The position numbers and the translations under genes are program-made. Source: Schaedlerella glycyrrhizinilytica_A (GTDB lineage: Bacteria; Bacillota; Clostridia; Lachnospirales; Lachnospiraceae). Taken from it: a stretch of DNA of 64,000 bases. The stretch lies in the NCBI RefSeq assembly GCF_042852765.1, contig NZ_AP031414.1. One strand, given 5' to 3'. Below the pieces are notes generated by a model. The model had not been told where the DNA came from and ran no database searches. It worked only from the letters and a program-made list of their open reading frames with translations. This document shows positions 25,907 to 33,528 of this stretch, in pieces (the stretch's first letter is position 1; each line of letters begins with the position of its first letter).

Positions 25907-27625
25907 TTATTCTACATCTTGAAGCGCGTCAAAACCTTCTTCTCCCGTCCTTACTTTTACAACATTTTCTACATCGTAAACAAAGATTTTTCCATCTCCG
26001 ATATGCCCTGTGTAAAGTACTTTCTTTGCGGTTTCAATTACTTTCCGAACCGGTACGGCGCTTACTACCATTTCAATTTGTACTTTCGGAAGAAGATTTG
26101 CCTCCACCTGTACTCCACGATAATATTCCGGTTTTCCTTTTTGAACCCCACATCCTAATACATGGGAGACCGTCATACCTGTGATACCAAGTTTCATCAT
26201 TGCGCTCTTGAGCGCTTCAAATCTGGATTCTTTACATACAATTTCAATTTTTGTAAATTTCGGTGTTCCTTCTTCAAAACTTGGAACTTTCTTAACCGGA
26301 ACCGCTTCCGCAACCGGTGTTTCTCCTGTCACCATCACCGGAACTGTATCGGCTTCGTCTGCTGTCGCCGTATCCGGAACCATCGAAAATCCTGCATAGG
26401 CTGTCAATAAACCGTGCTCTGAAACATCCAATCCGGCAATCTCATCTTCTGCATCCGCGCGAAGACCGATCGTATGTTTGATTGCTAAAAATACAATTGT
26501 GATTACGATCGCCACATAAACTGCAACAGAAACAACTCCAATTATCTGAACCGTAAGAAAATGAATTCCACCACCATAGAAGAGTCCTGCCTCCGTTGTC
26601 ACGCCGGTCGCAAACAAGCCGGTAAGAATTGTTCCGACTGCTCCGCATACACAGTGTACAGAAATTGCTCCAACCGGATCATCGATTTTCGCAACCTTAT
26701 CAAAGAATTCTACGGAAAGGACTACTAAAACTCCACAGGCTATACCGATCACAACCGCTCCGACTGCATCGACCGCATCACATCCGGCAGTAATACCGAC
26801 CAATCCGGCCAGCGCTGCATTGTAAGTCATAGAAACATCTGGCTTTTTATATCGAATCCATGTAAAGATCAAAGTAGTACAGCACGCAACTGCCGCCGCC
26901 ATGTTTGTATTAAAAAATACTCTTCCTGCTGTTTCTACTAAAGCATCGCTATCCATTCCCACTGTTGACGCTCCGTTAAACCCAAACCAACAGAACCAGA
27001 GGATGAAGACTCCAAGAGCCGCAAATGTCAGGTTATGTCCGAGAATTGCGCGTGGTTTTCCATCTTTATCATATTTTCCGATACGAGGTCCTAGGATCTT
27101 TGCTCCGATCAGTGCGCAGATTCCGCCAACCATATGTACCGCTGTAGAGCCTGCAAAATCATGAAATCCCAACTGGGAAATCCAGCCTCCGCCCCATACC
27201 CAATGTCCGGAAATCGGATAGATCAAGAGTGAAATTGCTGCCGAATAAATACAGTATGCACTGAATTTCGTTCTTTCCGCCATAGCGCCGGATACGATTG
27301 TCGCTGACGTTGCACAAAAGACGGTTTGAAAGATTGTAAATGCCCAAAGTGGAACTCCTGCCGGTAAAATATGACTATAATCACCACGTATCATTGGGTC
27401 AAATGTTCCAAAGATCGCAGAACCGCTTCCAAACATCAGCCCGAATCCTACAAGCCAAAATGCCGGTGTTCCAATACAAAAGTCCATCAAGTTTTTCATC
27501 AGAATATTTCCGGTATTTTTCGCTCTTGTAAATCCTGCCTCACACATGGAAAATCCCGCCTGCATGAAAAATACCAATGCCGCTCCAACTAGTACCCAGA
27601 TTGTATTCACTGCACTATAACTCAT
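25907..27625 (-). CDS. amt: Ammonium transporter fused to a PII (GlnK-like) domain
   Basis: 572 residues from the ATG at 27625 (AAGGA 6 bp upstream; the ATG at 27631 lies too close). Residues 1 to about 400 are an Amt channel with eleven or so hydrophobic helices and motifs such as GFSMCEAGF, AGSTAVHMVGG and GALAGLVGITAG-like sequence. After a linker rich in Thr, Pro and Glu (about 410-455) a complete PII domain follows (about 460-560): FTKIEIVCKESRFEALKSAM, the T-loop, then LLPKVQIEMVV and HIGDGKIFVYDVENVVKVRTGEEG. The tyrosine that is uridylylated in enterobacterial PII is not in the usual T-loop place (RGVQVEANLLPK). The fusion keeps the regulator tied to the pore. Sits 32-38 bp after glnN. 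Confidence 0.94.
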   Translation of the reverse strand: MSYSAVNTIWVLVGAALVFFMQAGFSMCEAGFTRAKNTGNILMKNLMDFCIGTPAFWLVGFGLMFGSGSAIFGTFDPMIRGDYSHILPAGVPLWAFTIFQTVFCATSATIVSGAMAERTKFSAYCIYSAAISLLIYPISGHWVWGGGWISQLGFHDFAGSTAVHMVGGICALIGAKILGPRIGKYDKDGKPRAILGHNLTFAALGVFILWFCWFGFNGASTVGMDSDALVETAGRVFFNTNMAAAVACCTTLIFTWIRYKKPDVSMTYNAALAGLVGITAGCDAVDAVGAVVIGIACGVLVVLSVEFFDKVAKIDDPVGAISVHCVCGAVGTILTGLFATGVTTEAGLFYGGGIHFLTVQIIGVVSVAVYVAIVITIVFLAIKHTIGLRADAEDEIAGLDVSEHGLLTAYAGFSMVPDTATADEADTVPVMVTGETPVAEAVPVKKVPSFEEGTPKFTKIEIVCKESRFEALKSAMMKLGITGMTVSHVLGCGVQKGKPEYYRGVQVEANLLPKVQIEMVVSAVPVRKVIETAKKVLYTGHIGDGKIFVYDVENVVKVRTGEEGFDALQDVE

Positions 27626-27663
27626 ATACATTCCTTCTTTCTGTAAACTCTCTGAATTTCACC

Positions 27664-29760
27664 TTATCTCACCCCGAAAAGCAGTTCCCCATAAGTCGGA
27701 AATGGCCAATATTTTTTCGCAGTCACTTTTTCTGCTTCGTCACAGACAACCCTTAGCTCGCTCATTTTATTCAATACCCGATCACGGATTCCATAAGCTT
27801 TTGTCTCGATGTCTTCAATATCCTGCAGATTCATCACCGCTTCTTCCAATTCTTCCGCATAAATGGAAATCTGTTCTTCAAATCCGGATAATTTTTTCAG
27901 AAGTTCTGTTTCATAGCCACAGGAAATCGACTCATCTACTGCTTTTTTTGTAGATGCTGTATTTGCCAGTTCCAAAACATAAGCACTGATTGCCGGAGCA
28001 ATTTCCGTCTTCGCCATATCGATCATTGTATTTGCTTCGATCAGAACTGTCTTGCAGTAATTATCCAACATGATCTCACATCTTGATTTTAATTCTGCTT
28101 CCGAAAATACTTTGTGTGAAGTCAGCATTTTCACGTTTTTGTTATCCAGAAGATGCGGCATGCAATCCGGCGTCGTACGATAATTCAATAGTCCTCGCTT
28201 TTCTGTTGCTTCTTTGATCCATGTTTCATCATAGCCATTTCCATTGAAAATGATATGTTTATGATCTTTAATCGTCTTTCGGATCATTTCATGCAAAGTC
28301 TCTTCAAAATCTTCTGCTTTTTCCAACCGGTCTGCATAGATTTTCAAACTTTCCGCAACTGCACTATTCAGCATAATATTGGCACAGGCAATGCTGTTAG
28401 AAGAACCAAGCATACGAAATTCAAATTTATTTCCCGTAAAAGCAAATGGTGAAGTCCGGTTACGATCTGTCGTGTCACGATTAAATTTCGGAAGTACGTT
28501 TACTCCTAATTTCATCTGCGTTTTTTCCATGCCTTCATATGGAGTATCTGTCTCGATTGCTTCTAAGACCGCGTTTAATTCATCGCCTAAGAAAATGGAT
28601 ACAACAGCCGGCGGTGCTTCGTTTGCTCCAAGTCTATGATCATTCCCCGCGGTTGCCACAGAAAGTCTGAGCAGATCTTGATAGTCATCCACCGCTTTAA
28701 TGACTGCACATAAGAACAATAAAAACTGTGCATTTTCATATGGGGTTTCTCCGGGAGAAAGCAAGTTCACACCTTTATCCGTCGCCAGTGACCAGTTGTT
28801 ATGTTTTCCGCTTCCGTTTACTCCGGCAAACGGTTTCTCATGAAGAAGACATACAAGACCATTTTTCGCGGCAACTTTCTGCATGATTTCCATCGTCAGT
28901 TGGTTATGATCTGTCGCGATATTGGTTGTTGTATAAATCGGAGCCAGTTCATGCTGCGCCGGGGCTACTTCATTATGCTCAGTCTTCGCCAGAATCCCCA
29001 ATTTCCATAGTTCTTCATTTAATTCTTCCATATAAGCAGCAACTCTCGGTTTGATGACTCCGAAATAATGATCGTCCATTTCCTGCCCTTTTGGAGGTTT
29101 TGCCCCGAAAAGCGTACGACCGGTAAATTGAAGGTCTTTTCTCTTTTCATACATTTCTTGTGTAATAAGAAAGTACTCTTGCTCCGGACCAACCGATGTG
29201 CGGACACATTTTGCATCCTCATTTCCGAAAAGGCGAAGAATACGAAGCGCCTGTTTATTCAGTGCTTCCATTGACCGAAGAAGCGGTGTCTTTTTATCCA
29301 GCGCTTCGCCGCCGTAGGAACAGAATGCAGTCGGAATGCACAATGTTTTTCCTTTAATAAACGCATACGACGTCGGATCCCATGCGGTATATCCTCTCGC
29401 CTCAAATGTTGCACGAAGTCCGCCTGACGGAAAAGATGAAGCATCCGGTTCTCCCTTGATCAACTCTTTTCCTGAAAACTCCATGATCACTCCGCCATCC
29501 GGTGAAGGAGAAATAAAACTATCATGTTTTTCAGCGGTCACCCCGGTAAGTGGCTGAAACCAATGGGTATAATGAGTAGCTCCATTGGCAACCGCCCAGT
29601 CTTTCATCGCCGATGCAACTGCATTGGCCACACTGATATCCAGTTTTGCCCCCTCATCGATCGTTTTTCTCAATGATTGATAAATCTTGGCTGACAAATT
29701 CGCCTTCATTACCCGATCGTCAAAAACCTTACATCCAAAAAATTCTGATACATTTTTCAT
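27664..29760 (-). CDS. glnN: Glutamine synthetase type III
   Basis: 698 residues, the length of GSIII and much longer than GSI. GSIII features: KVFDDRVMKANLSAKIYQSLRKTI at the N-terminus, THWFQPLTG, GPEQEYFLI, NEVAPAQHELAP, KPFAGVNGSGKHNNWS and NRTSPFAFTGNKFEFRMLG. Makes glutamine from glutamate, ammonia and ATP in the cytoplasm. It heads the long minus-strand operon. Ribosome site GAAAGGAG is 7 bp before the ATG. The about 150-base leader has two copies of a hexaloop hairpin and a terminator, pointing to control by antitermination. Confidence 0.97.
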   Translation of the reverse strand: MKNVSEFFGCKVFDDRVMKANLSAKIYQSLRKTIDEGAKLDISVANAVASAMKDWAVANGATHYTHWFQPLTGVTAEKHDSFISPSPDGGVIMEFSGKELIKGEPDASSFPSGGLRATFEARGYTAWDPTSYAFIKGKTLCIPTAFCSYGGEALDKKTPLLRSMEALNKQALRILRLFGNEDAKCVRTSVGPEQEYFLITQEMYEKRKDLQFTGRTLFGAKPPKGQEMDDHYFGVIKPRVAAYMEELNEELWKLGILAKTEHNEVAPAQHELAPIYTTTNIATDHNQLTMEIMQKVAAKNGLVCLLHEKPFAGVNGSGKHNNWSLATDKGVNLLSPGETPYENAQFLLFLCAVIKAVDDYQDLLRLSVATAGNDHRLGANEAPPAVVSIFLGDELNAVLEAIETDTPYEGMEKTQMKLGVNVLPKFNRDTTDRNRTSPFAFTGNKFEFRMLGSSNSIACANIMLNSAVAESLKIYADRLEKAEDFEETLHEMIRKTIKDHKHIIFNGNGYDETWIKEATEKRGLLNYRTTPDCMPHLLDNKNVKMLTSHKVFSEAELKSRCEIMLDNYCKTVLIEANTMIDMAKTEIAPAISAYVLELANTASTKKAVDESISCGYETELLKKLSGFEEQISIYAEELEEAVMNLQDIEDIETKAYGIRDRVLNKMSELRVVCDEAEKVTAKKYWPFPTYGELLFGVR

Positions 29761-29822
29761 CGTGTCACTCCTTTCAATCTGAAAAAGGCAAGAACTCCTT
29801 TCCTAATAACACTCTCGTACCG

Positions 29823-29842
29823 AAAAGACGCCCTTGCCTTTT
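29823..29842 (-). promoter_or_regulatory. Second hexaloop hairpin of the glnN leader (ANTAR-like target)
   Basis: On the minus strand AAAAGGC pairs with GTCTTTT (one G-U pair) around the six-base loop AAGGGC, with A at loop position 1 and G at position 4, the hallmark of ANTAR target RNAs. It is an almost exact copy of the hairpin at 29895-29912. Its left arm can instead pair with CTTGCCTTTT about 40 bases on, giving a weaker competing structure. Confidence 0.6.
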
Positions 29843-29863
29843 AATCAAATTGTATTTTATTTT

Positions 29864-29902
29864 AAAAGAAAAAGCGCCTCTGAGATCCTATCTCAAAGAC
29901 GC
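29864..29902 (-). terminator. Intrinsic terminator in the glnN leader
   Basis: On the minus strand GCGTCTTTGAGAT pairs with ATCTCAGAGGCGC around the loop AGG, followed directly by TTTTTCTTTT. It lies between the glnN promoter and the glnN start codon, so most transcripts should end here unless folding is changed. Its 5' arm overlaps the 3' part of the hexaloop hairpin 29895-29912 by eight bases, so the two cannot coexist. Confidence 0.8.
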
Positions 29903-29912
29903 CCTTGCCTTT
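29895..29912 (-). promoter_or_regulatory. First hexaloop hairpin of the glnN leader (ANTAR-like antiterminator)
   Basis: On the minus strand AAAGGC pairs with GTCTTT around the loop AAGGGC (A1, G4). It begins within a few bases of the predicted transcription start and is mutually exclusive with the terminator at 29864-29902. Binding of the loop by an ANTAR protein would stabilise it and allow read-through into glnN. Confidence 0.65.
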
Positions 29913-29921
29913 ACTCGCTGA

Positions 29922-29950
29922 ATATTACACTTGCAAAAAGGGATTGTCAA
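29922..29950 (-). promoter_or_regulatory. Promoter of the glnN operon
   Basis: Minus strand: TTGACA (29945-29950), 17-bp spacer, TAATAT (29922-29927). A near-consensus housekeeping promoter. The predicted start is just before the first hexaloop hairpin. The -35 box lies 45 bp from that of the divergent glutamate synthase promoter. Confidence 0.85.
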
Positions 29951-29995
29951 TCTTTTTTTGCATTGTTTTATTTTTAATACAATTTCATACGATCA

Positions 29996-30024
29996 TTGAC
30001 AAACGACATTTTTCGCTGTATAAA
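29996..30024 (+). promoter_or_regulatory. Promoter of the glutamate synthase operon
   Basis: TTGACA (29996-30001), 17-bp spacer, TATAAA (30019-30024). Near-consensus. The predicted start near 30031 places the hexaloop hairpin at the very 5' end of the transcript. Confidence 0.85.
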
Positions 30025-30031
30025 TAAATGC

Positions 30032-30053
30032 AAGTGAGCAAAGGCGTTCATTT
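30032..30053 (+). promoter_or_regulatory. Hexaloop hairpin of the glutamate synthase leader (ANTAR-like antiterminator)
   Basis: AAGTGAGC (30032-30039) pairs with GTTCATTT (30046-30053), eight pairs including two G-U, around the six-base loop AAAGGC with A1 and G4. The loop and right arm are also the left arm of the terminator that follows, so the two folds exclude one another. An ANTAR protein is encoded at the end of the same operon. Confidence 0.68.
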
Positions 30054-30098
30054 TTAATGCAGATTTTCTGCCCTAAAAATGAGTGCCTTTCTTTTTAT
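30040..30098 (+). terminator. Intrinsic terminator in the glutamate synthase leader
   Basis: AAAGGC.TTCATTTTT pairs with AAAAATGAG.GCCTTT, with an inner hairpin GCAGA-TTT-TCTGC, followed by CTTTTTATT. It lies between the promoter and the first gene, the position of an attenuator. Confidence 0.8.
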
Positions 30099-30123
30099 TA
30101 TCAGAAAGGTAGGTAGCGATCAT

Positions 30124-31218
30124 ATGAAAATGGAAGGTCAAGTACGCATTCCTTCCGGATGTGCAATTTCTGCAGTTATTTCCAGAGAAGGGAAAAAAAT
30201 ATCCGGAGATATTATCACAAATTCCATGAAACCGATGCACGACCGTTCCAACGGACTGGGCGGAGGTTTTGCCGGATATGGAATTTATCCTGATTATAAA
30301 GATTTTTATGCATTACATATGTTTTTTAACTCTCGCGACACCCGAAAAACATGTGAAGCATTTTTAAAAGAACGATTTGAGATTGTTCAATCTGAAATTA
30401 TTCCAACCTATAAAATTCCGGCAATCAAAAACGAACCGATTATCTGGAGATATTTTGTTGCTCCCCTTCGCTCTGTCATGTCTTCTCTTCAATTAGAGGA
30501 AAAAGAATTTGTTGCAAAATGTGTTATCCGGATCAATGATGAAATGCCCGGAGCTTATGTATTTTCCAGCGGAAAAAATATGGGAACATTCAAAGCGGTC
30601 GGTTATCCGGAAGATGTCGGTCTTTTTTACAGACTTGAAGACTATAAAGGTTATTCATGGACCGCCCATGGACGATATCCAACCAACACGCCGGGCTGGT
30701 GGGGCGGTGCGCATCCGTTTACTCTACTTGATTATTCCATCGTACATAACGGAGAAATTTCTTCTTATGATGCAAACCGCCGTTTTGTCGAGATGTTCGG
30801 TTATAAATGTACGCTCCAGACCGATACGGAAGTAATTACTTATATTATGGACTACCTGCTTCGTGTTCAGGAACTTACCTTAGAGGAAGCTGCCAGCGTC
30901 ATTGCAGCTCCTTTCTGGAGTACCATTTCTGCAAAATCAGATTTAGAAGACAAGAAAAAACACATTTTCCTACGGACGATGTTTCCAAGTCTGCTCGTAA
31001 CCGGTCCATTCTCAATCGTCTTTGGATTTAACGGCGGACTGATGGCGCTTAACGACCGGCTGAAACTGCGTTCCATGGTTGTTGGGGAAAAAGATGACAA
31101 AGTTTTCATTTCCAGTGAAGAAGCAGCGATCCGGACGATGGAACCGAATGCTGAAAATATCTGGTATCCGGCAGGCGGTGAACCTGTAATCATCAAAGTA
31201 AAGGAAGGTGCATTTTAA
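30124..31218 (+). CDS. Glutamate synthase amidotransferase subunit (split archaeal-type GOGAT, GltB1)
   Basis: 364 residues from 30124 (AGAAAGGTAGG about 10 bp upstream). A class II glutamine amidotransferase domain: the nucleophile is probably Cys13 in IPSGCAISAVIS, so either a 12-residue propeptide is removed or the family works differently from Cys2 enzymes; WTAHGRYPTNTP and the VHNGEISSYDAN motif bind glutamine. The protein corresponds to the N-terminal domain of classic GltB as a separate subunit that releases ammonia for the synthase subunit. Its stop and the next start overlap by one base (TAATG). Confidence 0.9.
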   Translation: MKMEGQVRIPSGCAISAVISREGKKISGDIITNSMKPMHDRSNGLGGGFAGYGIYPDYKDFYALHMFFNSRDTRKTCEAFLKERFEIVQSEIIPTYKIPAIKNEPIIWRYFVAPLRSVMSSLQLEEKEFVAKCVIRINDEMPGAYVFSSGKNMGTFKAVGYPEDVGLFYRLEDYKGYSWTAHGRYPTNTPGWWGGAHPFTLLDYSIVHNGEISSYDANRRFVEMFGYKCTLQTDTEVITYIMDYLLRVQELTLEEAASVIAAPFWSTISAKSDLEDKKKHIFLRTMFPSLLVTGPFSIVFGFNGGLMALNDRLKLRSMVVGEKDDKVFISSEEAAIRTMEPNAENIWYPAGGEPVIIKVKEGAF

Positions 31219-32723
31219 TGAACGCCACATTATTATATCCCGAATTTGAAGTCGTAAGAAACGAGCAGCGATGCATCTCCTGCCGGATCTGCGAACGACA
31301 ATGTGCAAATCATGTACATATTTATGATAAAGAACACAAATGTATGACACATGACGAACGGCTTTGCGTGAACTGCCATCGCTGCGTTGCTTTCTGTCCG
31401 ACTAATGCATTGAAAATTGTAAAAAATGACTGTACATACCGTGAAAATATCAATTGGTCAAATCAAATGATCAAAGAGATTTATAAACAATCGGAAAGCG
31501 GCGGAGTTCTTCTTTCTTCTATGGGGACTCCGAAACAACTCCCTGTTTACTGGGATCACTTACTGCTCAACGCTTCCCAAGTCACCAACCCGCCGATCGA
31601 CCCTTTGAGGGAACCGATGGAGACAAAAGTATTTCTTGGTAAAAAACCGGAAAAAACCGCTCGCTTAGAAAATGGGCTCTTAGATACAAACTTGCCGCCA
31701 CAGTTGGAACTATCCATGCCGGTTATGTTTTCAGCAATGAGTTATGGTTCCATCAGCTATAATGCTCATGAAGCTCTTGCATTAGCCGCTTCAGATCTTG
31801 GAATTTTATATAATACCGGAGAAGGTGGTCTCCATGAAGATTTTTACTGTTATGGAGAAAATACGATCGTGCAAGTTGCTTCCGGTCGCTTTGGTGTTCA
31901 CGAAGAATATCTGGAGGCTGGAGCCGCAATTGAAATCAAAATGGGGCAGGGTGCAAAGCCCGGTATCGGCGGTCATCTTCCCGGAACTAAAATCGTAGGC
32001 GACGTATCCCGAACAAGAATGATCCCGGAAGGTTCTGATGCCATTTCCCCTGCTCCTCATCATGACATTTATTCGATTGAAGATCTGCGTCAACTTGTTT
32101 TTTCTTTAAAAGAAGCGACTCAATATCAAAAACCGGTCATTGTCAAAGTCGCTGCAGTACACAATATTGCCGCAATCGCAAGCGGTATCGCCCGAAGTGG
32201 TGCAGACATTATCGCCATTGACGGTTTCCGCGGCGGTACCGGCGCGGCTCCTACCCGAATCCGCGATAATGTCGGAATTCCGATTGAACTGGCACTTGCC
32301 GCTGTAGATCAACGACTTCGCGATGAGGGAATCCGTAATCATGTTTCTCTGGTTGTCGGAGGTAGTATCCGCAATTCCGCCGATGTTATAAAAGCAATCG
32401 CCTTAGGTGCCGACGCTTGCTATGTCGCTACAGCCGCTCTTCTTGCTCTCGGATGTCATCTCTGCAGCACTTGTCAGTCCGGAAAATGCAATTGGGGTAT
32501 CGCCACCCAGCAACCGGAGCTTGTAAAAAGACTAGATCCGAAAGTCGGCAGTCAGCATTTAATCAATCTCATGACCGCATGGAAGCATGAAATCAAAGAA
32601 CTGATGGGCGGCATGGGAATCAATTCGATTGAAGCTTTGCGTGGAAACCGTCTAATGCTTCGAGGCATCGGACTAACCGAAAAAGAACTGGAAATACTCG
32701 ATATTTCTCATGCAGGAGAATAA
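31218..32723 (+). CDS. Glutamate synthase FMN/Fe-S subunit (split archaeal-type GOGAT, GltB2)
   Basis: 501 residues. The N-terminal ferredoxin domain carries two [4Fe-4S] motifs, CISCRICERQC and CVNCHRCVAFC (about 18-70). The TIM-barrel synthase domain follows: VMFSAMSYGSIS, GQGAKPGIGGHLPG, IDGFRGGTGAAP and, near 415, CHLCSTCQSGKC, the 3Fe-4S-type cluster of glutamate synthases. It joins ammonia to 2-oxoglutarate, reducing it to glutamate. The fused ferredoxin suggests electrons come from ferredoxin or an unidentified partner, since no gltD-type reductase is in the operon. Confidence 0.93.
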   Translation: MNATLLYPEFEVVRNEQRCISCRICERQCANHVHIYDKEHKCMTHDERLCVNCHRCVAFCPTNALKIVKNDCTYRENINWSNQMIKEIYKQSESGGVLLSSMGTPKQLPVYWDHLLLNASQVTNPPIDPLREPMETKVFLGKKPEKTARLENGLLDTNLPPQLELSMPVMFSAMSYGSISYNAHEALALAASDLGILYNTGEGGLHEDFYCYGENTIVQVASGRFGVHEEYLEAGAAIEIKMGQGAKPGIGGHLPGTKIVGDVSRTRMIPEGSDAISPAPHHDIYSIEDLRQLVFSLKEATQYQKPVIVKVAAVHNIAAIASGIARSGADIIAIDGFRGGTGAAPTRIRDNVGIPIELALAAVDQRLRDEGIRNHVSLVVGGSIRNSADVIKAIALGADACYVATAALLALGCHLCSTCQSGKCNWGIATQQPELVKRLDPKVGSQHLINLMTAWKHEIKELMGGMGINSIEALRGNRLMLRGIGLTEKELEILDISHAGE

Positions 32724-32787
32724 TAATTCAAAAAATCACATTATTATTCAAAAAAAAACAAAAAAGTATGTTGAGGTATGTTATAAT

Positions 32788-33510
32788 ATGGAAATCATAG
32801 ATGCTAAAACTTTAGATTACAAAGCAATCAATGAAGCATTGCGCAGATCAGACGACGCCTGTACGATCCAAAACTGCTGTGGACAGCGGTTTCTTGCCTC
32901 CGGAATGTCTCAGAAAGATCTTACGATTTATGGAATACCGGGAAATGCGTTGGGCGCGTATTTAAATAACGCTGCGATTACCGTATATGGCAATGGGCAG
33001 GATGCCGTTGGCGATACAATGAATGAGGGACAGATCCTGATCCATGGAAATATCGGAGACGCTGCCGGTTATGCAATGCGTGGCGGCAAAATATATGTAA
33101 AGGGAAATGCCGGATATCGTGCCGGAATCCATATGAAAGAATACAAAGAAAAAAAACCTCTTATGATCATCGGCGGATATGCTGGAAGTTTTCTTGGGGA
33201 ATATCAGGCAGGCGGGGTCATCATCGTTCTCGGACTCTCACGAAATAAAAAACGGATCGTTGGAAATTTTCCATGCACAGGAATGCATGGCGGTAAAATA
33301 TTCTTACGCGACGACTGTCACGATATAAAATTTCCCGAACAAGTAACCGCCCGCCCGGCGTCCCGGGAAGATTTGGATGAACTTCGTGAATATTTATCCG
33401 ATTTTTGTTCCGCATTTAATTATCAAATTGATGATCTTCTATCGGCTCCTTTTACCGTCATCACCCCCGACAGTAAAAATCCGTATAAACAGATGTATGT
33501 TGCAAATTAA
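32788..33510 (+). CDS. Glutamate synthase GXGXG subunit (split archaeal-type GOGAT, GltB3)
   Basis: 240 residues from 32788, where GAGGT lies about 10 bp upstream; the longer frame from 32710 overlaps the previous gene and starts with a low-complexity Asn/Lys stretch. It has repeated right-handed beta-helix turns with the family pattern (YGIPGNALGAYL, YGNGQDAVGDTM, HGNIGDAAGYAMRGG, KGNAGYRAGIHM), equal to the C-terminal domain of classic GltB. Structural partner for inter-domain assembly. Confidence 0.9.
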   Translation: MEIIDAKTLDYKAINEALRRSDDACTIQNCCGQRFLASGMSQKDLTIYGIPGNALGAYLNNAAITVYGNGQDAVGDTMNEGQILIHGNIGDAAGYAMRGGKIYVKGNAGYRAGIHMKEYKEKKPLMIIGGYAGSFLGEYQAGGVIIVLGLSRNKKRIVGNFPCTGMHGGKIFLRDDCHDIKFPEQVTARPASREDLDELREYLSDFCSAFNYQIDDLLSAPFTVITPDSKNPYKQMYVAN

Positions 33511-33528
33511 TAGAAAGCAGGTTGATTT

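Noticed and set aside
29823..29912. The two 18-base copies before glnN as a CRISPR or insertion-sequence repeat
   Set aside because: Only two copies, each forms a hairpin in the 5' leader and one interlocks with a terminator, so a regulatory RNA explains them better.
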